Assembly: GCA_001584585.1 (NCBI GenBank)
Contig: LSYV01000002.1
Location: forward strand, 587,919-651,918
Reading direction: 5' to 3'
DNA length: 64,000 bases
Source: Gonium pectorale
Lineage: Eukaryota; Chlorophyta; Chlorophyceae; Chlamydomonadales; Volvocaceae
Shown here: positions 11,445 through 25,025 of the stretch, one piece after another
How positions within the stretch are numbered: the first letter of the stretch is position 1
Layout: each line of letters begins with the position of its first letter
The notes under the pieces: generated by a model
What the model saw: the letters and a program-made list of their open reading frames with translations, nothing else
The model's database searches: none
What the model was told of the DNA's origin: nothing
Position numbers and translations under genes: made by a program

Positions 11445-12955
11445 GAGGGAGCTAGCTGAACCAGGATTGGCGGGGCTGGGGCTGCTTAAGCATGGTGTGC
11501 GTGGCCGCTCCACAACTGGCGGACTTCATCAGTGCGCACCAGCGTTGCCTTACGGGCATACTGAGGGCTGCCAGCCCCTTGCCGCGAAGGCATGTGCCGA
11601 CGGCGTGCAAGGGCAAGTCAATGGTGTGGCGCCGCATTGACAGTTGTGTCGCGGGCTAGTACTGATATAGGTTGTGTCCTTTGCCAGAGTTGCACGACTA
11701 CGCGATCTCCATTGCATAGTGCGCGTACAGTCCATATGCTGACATATGTTGACTCCCCATTGCGGCTTCTCCTTCCGTTGGGTGAGTACCTTGGCGGCAG
11801 AGAGCAAATACTCGATTGATACACTATGATGTGTTATGTAGGTATGACCTACAGTACATGAGCTGCAGCTTCTATGGATCATGACGAGTACAGCATTGCT
11901 TTCGTGATGGCGGACAGGGGCGGAGGTCGGCGCCTATCCTATGCGCCTGCGTTTTCCGTGTGGCGTTGGGGACAACGGCTGGGGAGCTTATGTGGAGGCT
12001 GGCAGCTTTTGATGCAGATAACTATTCTGGTTTACATGGATGCTGCTGGCGCCTACACCTGATCCTCTTCTTACTGGAACAGGTCTGTTTCGCGGCCGGA
12101 AGCTCTCGGTAACGGGAGGTGTGCCGCTTCTCCCTGGGTACCGTGTGCATTGAAGCAGTAGGGAAGAATGTGAAGAATGCCCGAAGAACCCTGATGCCAA
12201 GTGGTGCGGACGTTTTCTGCTGCGGGTTTTAGAATGGTGTTACGAAAGTGAGCAACATGTTGCAGGAGCCGGGACACGGACACAGTGACCTTAGGAGGGG
12301 AAGCCGACTTACGGTTATTGGATACATCTATTACTACGCGTGGCCCCGAATTAATACACAGATTTCTCAATGTTGCGGGTGTCAGGCCTCGGGTATCGGC
12401 GTGTGGGTTCGGGTCTCAAGGTGTCGGCATGGGGGTTGCAACCGCCAACCAACCAAGTCAGCATTTGCGTCTGCATGATTCGGCGGTTTCGGCAAATTTG
12501 TACTTCTAAAGCCCGAGAGCTACTTTTCAGATATTTCATAGCTCCTGTCTGTAACGTTTGAGAAGCTAGAGGTATCGTGGCCTGTCTTTATTCGTCTGGA
12601 TTCGCACAAAGCGGCTCAAATTGACACACGACTACGTCTCAACATGAACCATTCCGGCAGCGAGCAAGAATGATTAGCCTCGTTGCCGGACTCGTCGTTG
12701 GCAGACTCTCGGCGAACGTGCTGCTGCTCCTCGTGTGGCTTGCAGTGCATGTCTTGCACTTCGCTATGGTGACAGCCTGGTCCCTTCTCTTGGTTGTCGG
12801 TTTCGAGGTTTGGGGCCCGCGTCGGCATCTCCTCGTCTTCTAGGGCGGTCCACGTCTCTTCAGTCGGCACCTTCCTCGCGCGTCCCGTGCCGTGGAGCTC
12901 AGCTAACGGTGCAGCCCGAGCTATATTGCGGAGTGACAAGGGCTTCTTAGCCAGC
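11445..12955. other. mTERF 3' UTR and ZIP4-like gene upstream region
   Basis: No supportable coding exon was found. The first half is probably the 3' UTR of the mTERF gene, because its only TGTAA is at 12550-12554. The remaining 400 bases should hold the promoter and 5' UTR of the next gene; small upstream exons of that gene cannot be excluded. Confidence 0.4.
12550..12554 (+). terminator. TGTAA polyadenylation signal of the mTERF gene
   Basis: It is the first TGTAA after the stop at 11444 and implies a 1.1-kb 3' UTR. Confidence 0.4.
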
Positions 12956-15900
12956 ATGGACCTCGACACGGAGGCTTGGGATGAACCCCTGATGCCCAGT
13001 TTCGCGCTCAGGGTCCAGCACCACAAGCCCAGCGGACTCACCACTTCTAGCCACGTCGCCAACGTGCCTGTGACAAGGCCGACAGCCTCCTCTGGTCGGC
13101 CCGCCCTGAGAGTACCCCCTCTGACGGGCGCGCTGGGGCGCCGCGCGCCGAGCCTCACCAGGTCCTCGGCTGCGTCAGAAGCCACCGAACCCAACGCGGT
13201 GACAGTCCCAGCCGGAGCTAACAGGCCAATTGCGGCAGGGGCAGCCGGTCTAAGGCCGCCGCTCCCTTCAGCACCGACGTCACAGCACCCACCGGCAAAG
13301 ACAGAGCAAACGAGTGCGCGCCACAGAACCATGCTCAATTACGCCAAGGACATCTTCACCTCTCGCCTTAGAGAGTGGGTGCACCGGCCAAAACATCTGG
13401 CTTTCGACCCAGATCATGACCATCCTTTACTTGGGGCTGGCCTAAGGGGCTGCGCAGCGGTGAACATGGCCGCCACCCCATTTCTGTTACTGGCGCCACC
13501 GGCCCTGGCCCCAGCGGGTGCTGCGCCGTCAGCAGCTGCATTAGCGGCGCCCGCAGCAGCCTTGTCGGCAGACGTCCTGGAGCAGCTAGAGTCTATCCTA
13601 TTTGCGCTGCAAACGTCGCTGCGGGACTCTCGCGTGGAGCTGACGGCGGGCGACCGGGAGGACCTATGGAGCCTTTGCAGCGCCTGCTGGGTAGGTGGGG
13701 GGCCGCGTGCAGTTTCCTCAGCCGCGCTGCCTTGTTGTTGCACTGATGCCGTTTATCAGCCTGTTGAGTTAGCTGCGGAGCTGGCTGGTTCGCGAGTGGC
13801 CCCTTGAGGCGATACCACATGCGCCATGGCAACACCGTGCCCTCAGCTCCATATCTCCTCCATGGTCGCAGGAAGCAGCCAGCTCCGCCGCTCGCTTCTC
13901 CGAAACGGTGCCTGGCGCGGCGGAGCAATCGAGGGTCTTGCAAGGCCTCGGCAGGTGGGTTAGTGGGGGTCATCCCCAGCCATGCATGTTTTGGTCTCAT
14001 ACGCGCTCCTGTCCGACTCCGTAACTTTTGTCGACGATGACCGAATTTGGCCTTGCTTTTCTTGCTGGAGTAGTCCTAGGAGCGCGTTGCTTGCACCTCT
14101 GTGAGGCTCCTCACTGTGTGCGCCTACAGGACCCTGTACAACATGGCAAACGACCAGTCCATGCTTGCGGCACCGAGCGGCAAACACATCGCCCTTGGCG
14201 GCAGCGGCGGCGATGGCGGCAGGTGCTGCAGTCCCATGGCGACCTTCTCTCAAATAAAGCTCTTTCACAGGGTGAGCCGCTGTGGGGCCGGACCATGGAT
14301 GCTCGCGTTTCTAGGACCCGCTACAGGCACTGCGTGTTGAAGCAGGTGGTGTACGCTTTTGCCGCGGCAGAGGGCCCCCTCACACCTCACGTTCCGCTGT
14401 TTAGGCCTTCGCAACAACATTCTACCCTAGTACATCACGCAGCTTCCGAGCTGCGCAGGCTTCTGCCCTAGTCCCGCCGCAAGGTCCGTCCAAGTGGAAG
14501 TCTTCACACCACGGCTACGACACCCAGCTGCGAACTGTCCATGTCGCCTTGCTACTGCTTAGTGCTCCCGTCCGATATCCCTCGCGCCGTCTGCAGATGG
14601 GCCGCATGTGGCTGGCCGCGGGCAGCCTGGAACAAGCCGGCTGGCATCTGGCGCGTGCGCGGGAGGGCTTGGGACGGCTGCAGGCGGAGGAACTCACCGA
14701 CGGACTCACCTGTCCGTCGGCTCTCAACCGACCCACATCAACATGGACCCGCAAACATCCAAGGGAACGGAAGGATCCGTCTGAGGATGTTGATGATGAT
14801 GCCCACGTGCTGGAGGAGGTTGCGGAGGGTGGAGCAGAGGCCGTTGAAGGCCTGGACGAAGATTGTGGAGGGGGAGGGGGAGGCGCCGTCACGGCGCGGG
14901 GCGTGGGCGGTCCATGGCTGTCGCTCGGAGTCAGCGCAGCAACTTACTTGGAGGTGGAGGCGGGTGTGCTGCTGGAGAGCTTGCGAGTCGCCCTAGGGGA
15001 AGGACACAAGGTTGGTGCAGGTCGGAGATTGCCGTCGCATAGCGGAAGATGCCCTCCGCAGCCGCTATTCTCCCTGCGTGCAACTGGTGCCGGGGCCGAA
15101 AGCCATATTTTGGGCACGAAGCGTGCTCGCCAATCTTTCCATAACCCTGCAACATTTACATACTTTGGAATCGAGGAGACCCTTAGTACATTCCCCCGTT
15201 GGCCTGACCGCAGGCCTTAAGCGTGAACCTGCAAACACAGCTAGGCCGCCTCGCCCGCTCGCGCCACTCGCCTCCCGACCTGGCCACAGCAATCACCCTA
15301 GCGTGCGCTGCCGCATTGACGGACTGCGCTTCAGCAAAGCTAGAGTCAGCACCGAAGGCACTGGCGGGCTGTCACGCAACGGCTGCTGGAAAGGTCGGAG
15401 CGGCGGGCTCGCTAGGAGCCAGACATCCTCGCCCCGCAGTTGACTACTGCGACAGTAGCCAGCCGCGGCCGCCGTTGCAGCATTCGTCGCGGTTGCACCC
15501 GGATCAGCAAGGGCCGCAAGAGGATGCAGCCGTCTGCGAGGCGATGGAGCTTCTGGGCCGGGCGAGGACATTGCTGGAGGATGCCCTGCAGGCAGGGCGG
15601 CAGCGACAACGGCAGCGGAGGAAGGAGCAGCAGCCAGGCGCCGATTGTTACGCTGGAGCACGGGATGGCGATTGGGCCGACGGTGACATGAAACATTGTC
15701 ACGAAGCCGGGCGCTTCAGTGATGGGCAATGTGAAAGCTTGATGGACTTGCAGCAGCAGGTGCGTGCAGATGGTTATGTGTTTCGTCAGGTCAGGGATGC
15801 AGGCTTAATGCGCATCTGCGGAGTGGGAGTTCTGGGAAGGAGCAGGGATGCCGTGCCATTGCGGGCGCTGCCTACGTACGACCCAATGATGACTGTTCTT

Positions 15901-18900
15901 CTTTCCCAACCCCACGGTCAGGCCTTGCACCTGAACTATGAGCGTATGTCCTTGACCGCAGGTGCTGAAGCTCCTTGTCGGCGGCAGCATGAGGACTGGA
16001 TCTTTTGAGGCTGCGCTCGACTACATCCGCGACCTCGCTGCGTCCTCACCTGCGGACGACCGTGCTGGCGCAGAGCCGCCCCTTCTTGTCACGGCAACCA
16101 CTGCACGTGACGGATACCGGCAGCGAACGGGCGCTGCGCAGCGGCAGTTGGCTCTGGATGTGCTTCTGCTGGGCCTGCACGCGTACGTGGGCCTGGGCCG
16201 CGTGGCCGAGGCGGCGACGGTGCTGGCGCGGGATATCCGGCCACATGCTCTCTGCACTCCTGACATAATTAAGGTAAATGCCCCTGTTCGCCGTCGACAC
16301 TCCGCGATGCTTTTGCTCATTGCTCGAAAACCAGAGCAAGTGAACAGCGAGTTTGGACGACACGCCGGCGCTCGTTCTTTTGAGACACCGTAGTGGGTTT
16401 GACTTTGGGCGCATGCTTGGCCATGTGCGGTTCTGCAAAGGGTGCACGCCTCGCCTGAAGTGAAGTCCTGAAGCCTGCACCTCGAACCTCACCATGCCCT
16501 CACCTGTGCCTGCGTCCCTACCAGGCGGCCCTAGCAAAGCTGCTGGACGCCCCTCTACAGGCGCTCTCCGCCGCCATGCCCTCCATCACTGACTGCCTCC
16601 TGGAGTGCCTGGCACGGTGCGCCGGCCCAGGTGATGGGGAACCCGTGCGCGCTGCCGAGGGTGCATGGTCTCTGAAGGCGGGCGCGGAGCTGGTACTGCA
16701 GGTTGCCACGGCATTGGCTTCCCATGAGGTGAGCTTCTCAAGCTTGCTGGCCAGGGGTATCGTCGCTTGCAAATGCGTCAAAATAAGCTGGCGCCCGTTC
16801 ACACTGTTATGCACATCAACCCACGTCTATATATCCGATCCGCCGTCAGCTGCAACGGCCAAGGCAATTCGATGCCTGGACGTGCTTGTGCATAAGGGAG
16901 GAACGGGATGACGCACCCGCGCAGAGCTGGCGGCGAAGGCTTTACTTCAGCAGGCTATGCTGCCAGCTCTTAGCTGCCAATTGGTGTGTCTTTTGTACCT
17001 TCGCTGCACCAGAGCGCCGTAGCGGAGGGTCAGCTGCTCACACTTCTGGCGCTGGACGACGTAGTCGCCGCCATATGCGTGGCGACCGACCCGCGGGAAC
17101 GTCTGCACCGCCTCCTCTACGCTCGCGCGGCCGCCGCCTACCAGCAAGCAGACCACGCTGCGGCCGCTCGGCTCTTCGCCGCCGCGCTGCTGTATGCCTC
17201 CGGCGGCGGTGGCGCGCCGTATTGTCGTACCGCTAGGATGCTAAGCAACTGCTATGCGGCGCTGGGCCAGGCGCGGCGCGCCCTGGGCTACCTGGACTTG
17301 GTGGAGGCGCACGAGCCGGACACCGCCTTGCAGTTGCTGTTGCGCCTGCGGCTCGTGATGGAGCTCAACGGCGGGGACTCGGCAGCGGCGGGCGGCCGGG
17401 GCGCAGCCGAAGGGAATGGCGTGGAGAATGACAACGAAGCCATGCAGCTCATTGAGCGGCTGCCGAGCTGCTGCGACTTTGAGGCATCTCACCTAATGGT
17501 GGGGTAGTCCACATAAGTTCTGCTGGACGTGTTGGCACGTAATCCGCGCAACGTCTTGATAAGCAATGTATTTGCACCGCGTAGGGCACCGACCGTGAAG
17601 CTTGCACTGGAACATTAAGTAAATACGAAGTGATGCTGTTCGTTTGTCATCGCAGGTGGCCTACGATATTGCGCTGCGCGCTCGCCGAATCAACGTCGCC
17701 CTGGTCGCCACGCAGCTTGCGATGCGCGATTCCGCCTCACGCCGTACACTGCCCTCTTCCCACGCCGCCGGTGCCCCTCTCCAAGAAGCCGTCTCGCTGG
17801 TCAACGCTAGCCTGGCGGCCCGCATGGCGCCTGCCCACCGCGGCCGCCGTAAGGGCGCCGGTGGAGCGGCCTCCGCTGGTGGTAGTGGCGGTATCGACGA
17901 GGCCCTCCCGCGGGACGTCGCGCACGGGGCCCTGCAGGACCTCCAGTGGCTATGCAGCCGCTTGAAGGCGGTCGGCGGCGATCTGGCGGGTCTGCCGTCT
18001 GGAGCCAAGGTGTGTAGGCGATGTCAGATGCACAGGCTGATTTGGATTCCACGATAAAGGTTTGCGCAGCGACGATGGATGCGTGCAGGTGCAAGGCGAT
18101 GTGGTAAAGAGGCACATGCTGCTGCATGGTACAGAGAAAATACCTGTACCAAGCATGAAGCAGCCATGGCACATGGACTTAGCCCCTGCGCTCCTTCTCT
18201 GCGGTTGCCCCCAGGTCACCTTCGCGTGGCTGCGAGACGTGGCGCTGCGCATCTGCCACGATGCGCTGCGGTCTGGCGAGCAGGTCGAGGCTGAGGCGAC
18301 GGGCAGCGCTGCGCCGGGTACCTTCCATTGCAGCAGCGAGGCGATAGATCCTGCCAGCCGTTTGCAGTCGCCGGGGCCACGCCCCAGGGTCCAGCAGGCC
18401 CAGCGGCAGGGGATCTGCCACGCAGCCGCAGCAGCTCTGGGCGTCGCGCGGCAGCTTGATGGGGCCCTACAGGCAGCTGGAGGATTGGCGGCTGCGACGG
18501 CGGGTGGAAAAGCGGCCTCCGGGCCCGCTGCCTTAGTCTGTCAGCGCCAAGCGGACAGGGAGCGCACTCTCCAAGTAAGCGAGGCCTGGCGAAATGAAAG
18601 ACGCAAGCCTACTTGTTCGCAGCGTACGTGTTACCTATGCCTAGCCTATCGTTGCATGAGCGCCAGTGGCCGCTGCACATGCGCATGTGCCAGCGTAGTT
18701 CAGGCGCAATTTGTTCACAGGCATACAGCTGTGCCCACATTAAGCAACGACTTCCTGCTGAGCTGCTATGCAGCGCCGCACCCTTGCTCACAGCTGCGCC
18801 GTGCCCTTGGCAGGCGGCGATGCTTGCCGTGGCCGCCAACATCCTCTCGGCATACGCCCGCGGCGACCTCGATGATGCCAGCGGCGAGGCCCTCCTCGGG

Positions 18901-21900
18901 TCGGCATGCAACATGTTGCACGACTCGCAGCTGGCGGAGTTGCTGCATTCACAGGACCAGGGGCAGTCCGGACTGGGGTGGCGGCCGGGCCCTGGCGGAA
19001 CAGGAGAGGACGGCGCTCTGCGAGGGGCACTGCTGCAGCTGCGCTTTGTGGCCGCCACCTTCCGGCTGGATGAGCAGCGCCAGAAAGCAGTGCTGCAGGT
19101 GGGGTAGTTGCATGGTGTTGGTGGTCAAAGCGGTGTGCTGGTATGTCTATGAGAGTTACTTCTCGTGCAACTGGGCGTTTGTGGTGCGGGTGCATTCCTG
19201 CTCATTCCCTGAGGCTGCGCCTTCCTCTCGTTGGTGCGATGCAGGCCTTAATCCAGGAACAGTCAGTGAGAGCGTCGCACCTGGAGGCTTTGGCGGAGCT
19301 GTGCCTGACGCCCAGCAGCCCTTGGCGCTGCGCCGCCATGGCGTGCGGCCTGCTGGGATTCGCGCTGCGTAAGGCGTTGACGGCACTGGCGGCCGGGGCG
19401 TCGGTGCAAGCTGCTGCGGAGACGAGCTGCCGCGCTGGGGCACCGGCGCTAGACGGGGGCGCTGTGGAACCTGACGCCTCCGAGACCGGCGTCAAGCTGG
19501 TTGCACGGGTAGGCGTGATCATGGCCTGGCGTGCATTCTTCTGAGGCTTGTGTTCTGTTACTGAGAAAGCTCGCACAATGTCCGCGCTCGTGCCGCCCAT
19601 GTTCCGTAGCGACTCTCGTGTTTGTCACCTTGCAGTTTATATCCGTTCTGGGCCGGGACTCCCGGCCTACCATTGGTCCGGCTTTTCCTTCTTCGGCTAC
19701 GGGCCCAGGGCCGTGCACAAGGCCCCGTCCCGCGTTAAGAGCATTCACCCGACATATTGGCTGCCCTTCCAATAATGCGTCAGGCAATTAGGCGGCTCTT
19801 CACCCTGGGAAGCGCGGAGGTGCGCCTTCGCGTCGGCGAGCGGGCTGCAGACGTGGCCGTGCAGGCGCGGCGACGGCGCGATGCCCACTCCGTCACAACA
19901 CAACGGCTGTCCAACAAGGCTGAAGCCCCGGGTTCGGCAGCTGGACCCCTGCGCGAGGCGCCGCCAAGGCCAGGGCCAGAGGCGGCGCCGCCGAGCCTCT
20001 ACCCAGAGCATGACCTGCTCTACCTCTGGGCTTCCTGCTTCAACGGCGCGGTTGCTGAGGGGCTGGCGTCGGAGGAGGATCCGTCGGATCGGGCATCACG
20101 CCTGCTGGGAATGGCCGCTCGGCTTGCGGCCCTGCCATCGGGCGCAGACACGGCAGGCGTTTGCGCCGCTGGGCAGGGTGTCGCAATGGCTGATGAGCTT
20201 TCCAGGCAGCTCAAGCTGGTGAGCGAGATGCGGTTCGGACGAGCCTGTGCTTTTGGGTGTCTATAACGACCCCTTGTTGTGCTTGGTGACATGTTTTGTG
20301 GAAACCGAAGAGGTGATGAAGGGTTTCCTGCAGAACCCACGGATGACGGGCCTGAATCCTCCCTGCGCGTCTCAGGCATACGCCGCAGTGGTGCGCGCCG
20401 CGCAAGACCAGGTGCCTCTAGCTCATGCCTTGGACCCGCCGGCGCAGCGTTACGAGGACGTCAGCGCTGCCGCTGCACCCGACGCGCAGCAATCGCCAAG
20501 GGAGGTTGCTGCTCAGGCCGGGCCTGTATCAGCAACGGAGGCAGCAAAAGGAAGCCCCAAAGCTCAAGGAGCGCTACGTGTTCCGGAACGGCGTTCGCCG
20601 CCACAGCCACTTCCACCGGCAGCGGACCCGTCTCAGGCGATGCGGCCAGCAGGTGCGGCGGCCACGGAGCCCGCGTCGGCAGACCCGCTGCAACGGCGGC
20701 CAGCGGACGCCCCAACGTCGCAGGCGGTGCAGCCTGCGGATGCGGCGGCCACGCCGTCCCCGCCGGCTACTCATGCGGCTAAGCCAGCTCTTAAGCTTAA
20801 GGATACGGAGACAGCTCCGAACGGCGGACAGGTAGCAGACGGCAGGGGCACCGTAGCCGCCTGCCGGCTTCCCGCAGTTCGGCAGCGACCAGGACCGCGC
20901 GAACCACCCTTGGCTGCGTCTGCTTCTCCGCAGCCATCGCTAGCGGGCCCAGCTGTGCAGGCTTCGGACACGCAAGCCGCCCGCGGAGCTGCTGAGTTGG
21001 CCCCAGCCAACCCGCCGCGGGTGGCTGAAGGGGTTGGCAGCGTTGTTCCACAGGAAGGCGACGCGGCGGCCGAAGCGGCGGCACTCCGGGCGCTTTCTCT
21101 ACGGGCCGAAGCCGTTGAAACGCTGGAACGAGAAGCATCTGCGGCAGCTGCTGGTGCCGAACCGTCAGGTCCAATGGGGCTGCATGACTCAGGAGAGCTA
21201 GGCTCCACAGCGGTTGAGGCCCTGGTAGTGGCTGGCGGCGAAGCCGAAACGGCGTCGCCTACAATACCGGAGGGCAAGGAGACACGTGAGGGCAGCGGCA
21301 GTTCTGGCGCTGCCGCCGCTGCCGCTGCCTGCGATGGCGCCAATATGCAGAGGGCCGACGGCGCCGCAGTTAAATCCCCTCAACCTGTCGCTGATGCGCA
21401 GCCCCACTTCTGCGGTGACCGGCCACGGCCGTCCCTTGGCGTCAGCGCCGCACCGCTAGTAGCTAAGGAGAGCAGGTCGTTAGGGCGGGAGAGCTCCGCA
21501 GCGCATGCTGCGCCTGTCGCCGAGGAGATGGAAGAGCGGCAGCCCGAGCACTTCACGCTGCCGCCGGAACATCCTGAGGCGGATGGATGCGGTCGGGCGG
21601 ACAGCGCCGCTGCAGGCGAGACGGCTGCATCCCCCTCACCGGACGCAGCTCTGTCGCCACCGGCAAGAGCCCCCTCCCAACCGCAGCAGCTGCTGCAGCA
21701 GTCACCGGCAAACGTGCAATGGACTTCGGGGCAGATGGAGCAAGGCGTGGTCGGGCAGCAGCCGACCGCGTTGCCTGCGGACGCTCAGGAAGACGAGGAC
21801 CTGACCCAGCCGCCGGATTCCGATAACGGCAATGCTGGAACCCAGGATACCGGTGATGAGGAGCGGTGGTCTGAGGACGAGGCCACGCCGCTCGGCGAGC

Positions 21901-23117
21901 AGCCCTCTCCACCACCGCCGCGCTACAGCGAGGAAGGCCCCACGACCGCAACAGGTGACGGCTTGCGGTCGCAGGAAATCGCTGTGGGCGGGGATGCCCT
22001 GCAGTCGCAGCCGCAGTCGCAACCGCAGTCGCAGCCGCAGTCTGAGCCGCAGCCGCAGTCGCAACCGCAGTTGCAGCCGCAGTCGCAGCCGCAGTCGCAG
22101 CCGCAGTCGCAGCGGCAGTCGCAGCCGCAGTCGCAGTCGCAGCCGCATCTAGACGCGCAGGAACCCAGCCCTGGCGGGGGTCACAGGATGCATCAGGCGG
22201 AACTGACCTTCTGTCATGCAGATTGCCACGCCGCTTCCTCTCACCGACATGACGGGTCGGGAATCTGTTGCGTACCAGAGGCAGAGAGTGACAAGCCAAC
22301 CTTCCTCAAGGAGCGGAGCGGCAGGCAGCCGTCACCGCAAGCGGACGTACCGGGTACGGACGTCTGCTCCTCGCCCAGTTCCTCTGACGGCATAGGGCCG
22401 TTGTCGCAGCCAAAAGATGCGCCGCTGTTGCAGCCCAGACGGATCCAGTCACAGCCATCGGAAGACGCCGCGGCCCGCTGCGCGGGGACGTCTCAAAAGG
22501 GCCCAGCCGCTGGAACCGCCGCGATGCCGGACTTGCAAGACGGCGTCAGCCAGCCCCAAGAGGGCGTCGGTCGTGCTGCCGGTGAGCTGGGCGCTGCTGG
22601 CACCGCAACCGTACAGACAGCAGCCTCCAACGCGGACGACGCGGCTGCCGCTGTTGTGCTGCCGGGGCGCCTAGCGGCGACAGGCCCGGTGGCGGCTGCA
22701 GGGCCGGCTGCGGCGCGTTCCAAGCGTCCCGCTGGCGGCGAGGGGCAGGGCTGTGAAGACTGCAGCCCAGACCGCCCGACGAAGCGCACCCGGGCCGTTT
22801 CGCCAGGTGCCTGCTCCAGCGGGCTGGTCGCAGAACGGCAGATTGCTCCTTCTGAGCTTAGCGGCGGCGCCGCAGCTGTGGGGCGGCAACGGGTTCTTTT
22901 CGAGCTTGGCAGCGGTGCCGCCGCCGCGGCTGCGGAGCTGCATGCGTCCTTCGGGGAGCACCACCTCATAGCGGCTGTGCCGAACCCTGATGACGGGCCG
23001 GCTGCGCAGCCTCCCATTGTGGAGGGCACGGCCCCCGACCCTGCGGTGACATTGGCAATACTAGTTGGCAGTGCGTACGCGGACGAAGTGGACGCGCTAA
23101 TGCTGGACGACTGGTGA
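12956..23117 (+). CDS. ZIP4: ZIP4/SPO22/TEX11-like meiotic TPR protein with giant low-complexity C-terminal tail
   Basis: Fourteen exons keep one frame: 12956-13690, 13872-13954, 14130-14271, 14597-15010, 15214-15759, 15962-16273, 16525-16728, 17013-17498, 17656-18009, 18215-18574, 18814-19098, 19245-19508, 19784-20218, 20376-23117. They encode about 2450 residues. Residues up to about 1540 carry SPO22/ZIP4 landmarks in order: FSETVPGAAEQSRVL and TLYNMAND near the N-terminus; MGRMWLAAGSLEQAGWHLAR, a TPR helix pair; NLQTQLGRLARSRHS; RTARMLSNCYAALGQARRAL; FAWLRDVALRICHDAL; and HDLLYLWASCFNGAVAEGLA, which matches the conserved C-terminal tryptophan helix. Family knowledge: ZIP4/SPO22 organises crossover factors on meiotic chromosomes. 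The last exon alone encodes 913 residues, Ala/Pro/Gln/Ser-rich, ending in an acidic DEVDALMLDDW. The start is uncertain: 12956 is the first ATG of the open frame. Confidence 0.7.
22002..22147 (+). repeat. Hexanucleotide array coding Gln-Ser/Gln-Pro dipeptides
   Basis: Imperfect tandem copies of CAGTCG and CAGCCG run for about 145 bases inside the last exon of the ZIP4-like gene. They encode alternating Q-S and Q-P with occasional Q-L, Q-R and E-P. The array stays in frame throughout. Such runs change length easily by slippage. Confidence 0.9.
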
Positions 23118-25025
23118 TGATGAAATGATGTTGACCTTCAAGTCCGGTTCGCAAGGAGATGCGGTTGCGGAGCTGGTTGGCCACGTGGGTATGCACGGTG
23201 GGAAACAAGCATTGGAGTTTGTGCTGGAAGGGCGGGCGCCGGAGCTGCGGCAGTGAGTAGCGTGGGATGCAGGCGGATCGTGTCGAACCTTCAGCTGATG
23301 ACGATGAGCAGTGCTGACAGCAATGAAGGAGCGAATTATTGAAGGCATGCGCGTGCTTTACGGACCTTTCATCACCAGGATTGCCATGCGCTACAAACAT
23401 GTGGATGCACGGGCCCAGGTGCTCGCACCATAACCTGAGATTTCTTTGCAGCTTCGGCACATTTGTTATGACTAAGTGTCTGTATTATAATGCTTGGAAT
23501 GTATGCTCCGCAACATACGGCCTGTGTTACGGTATGCGACATCTGGTCGCGCTAGTTCGGTTTTCGCTTCGGTTGCAAGACTTGTGTGTCAGTTTGTACG
23601 GGAGTGATTGGTGGTCACCGTCCTGGCTTTTGTGTCCTGCAGCTGTAGGTCGGTACCGTACATACAAACGCGGCTCACCTCACGTCCGTTGCGTGGGTTG
23701 CCAAGATGCAGTTAGGGCAAATCATGTTACAAGCGGTGGTCGGTGCTGTTCGTTAGAAGCGCAATGTTATGATACCTAAGAGGGTGCTTCCATGTGGCCT
23801 TGTTCTGCTGTCGTGCGGCATGCCGTAGAATCTGCAGGCATCACGTTTGCCGTTGCCGAGCTATGCTGGTGTGTTTCGAGTATCGTGGATGATCTGTAAA
23901 GAGGGCGGAAAGGCTTTAACCCACCCTGACTTCCGCCGGTTCATGTTTCGAGTAGGACACATCAAGAGGATGCTTTTAGATTAATGAAGCATGTCCGTCC
24001 ACCGTGCGCTCGTTCCTGGTGTATGTCAGGTACAAACATTTCGGTTGTGGTTCTGCCCCATGTGCCATTTTAGTGCTTGGTGCAATCAAAGTGGCACGTG
24101 GCTAGTGCCTCGGCCCTGCGCTAATTGCTTTGTCAGCTTCTCCATGCCGGTTAGGGTTCGAACATATTCAACCAGTAGATCTTGCAGTCCTTGGGTTGTT
24201 ATCAGCAGAGGTATGAAAGCATAATCAACGGTTCATGGCTGGGGACCCACGGATCGTCTGTTACGCCGTGCCATGCTGTTACTCCAGCGCCCTTGTAGAC
24301 GTTCGAATTGAACTCGAATTGATCCCTCTATTTGCTGCTTCAGCCCATAATAAGTCACCAGGGTCGGTCTGTTGTCGTGCACGCGCAGATAGAGCGGTAT
24401 GTGTGCAAAGCAGTATTCCGTACAATACCGGTGCTGTACAGCTAGCCTCGCCGGCCTGCCGCCCATCCCATGCTCATTGGGCGCACGCGGTTCGTGGGCA
24501 TGAAGTAGGCTCGCTGAGCGGTGGTCACGCGCTTCGCTGTCGCGCTCCCCGCACCAATATGCACTGCCGCGCCTCACCAGGCATGCACCGCCCAACCTTG
24601 AAGTCTTCTATGAGTGCTATGCACCTGGGGTCTGCGACACGTGCCCGGCCAGCCCCAGCACCGCACCACGCCCGTGCCCTCGCCCTGAGGGAAGTCGGTG
24701 CACATGCAGAGCCCACTCAAAGGGGCATAACCTCGTGCCTGGTGGTGCGGACTGTGCCTACCATTGTGCCGACTTGCCGCCCGGCCTGCACGGCAAACAT
24801 CACTCAAGCGTCGAGTTAAACCGTCTCATTGTGTCGCATGACGCAGCATATCAGGCGCCTTTTCGATACAGCGGCTTGCGGCTATGATGCGGTACTGATA
24901 AGCTCGGCGCATGCGGCCGTACGGGTACGACCAACTGCTCCTAAGTCAGTCAAAAGTGATGACAACGGCGCAACGGGCCTTCATAGTCTACAAACACCTT
25001 AATTAGTATCAGCCGAAAAGGCAGT
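23118..25025. other. ZIP4-like 3' UTR and intergenic region upstream of P450-A
   Basis: The composition drops to lower GC and no frame shows sustained coding character or family similarity. TGTAA at 23895-23899 probably ends the ZIP4-like transcript. Nothing else recognisable was found. The last few hundred bases should hold the P450-A promoter. Confidence 0.45.
23895..23899 (+). terminator. TGTAA polyadenylation signal of the ZIP4-like gene
   Basis: First TGTAA after the stop at 23117, giving a 3' UTR of about 780 bases. Confidence 0.45.

Noticed and set aside
18062..19372. 436-codon + strand frame inside the ZIP4-like gene
   Set aside because: It matches ZIP4 exon 10 in the middle, but the rest of the frame runs through introns and through exon 11 in the wrong frame. 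The spliced model explains the conserved parts better.
24140..24180. tRNA-like GGTTCGAAC sequence
   Set aside because: Only a T-loop-like string is present; no acceptor stem, D-arm or anticodon arm can be folded around it.
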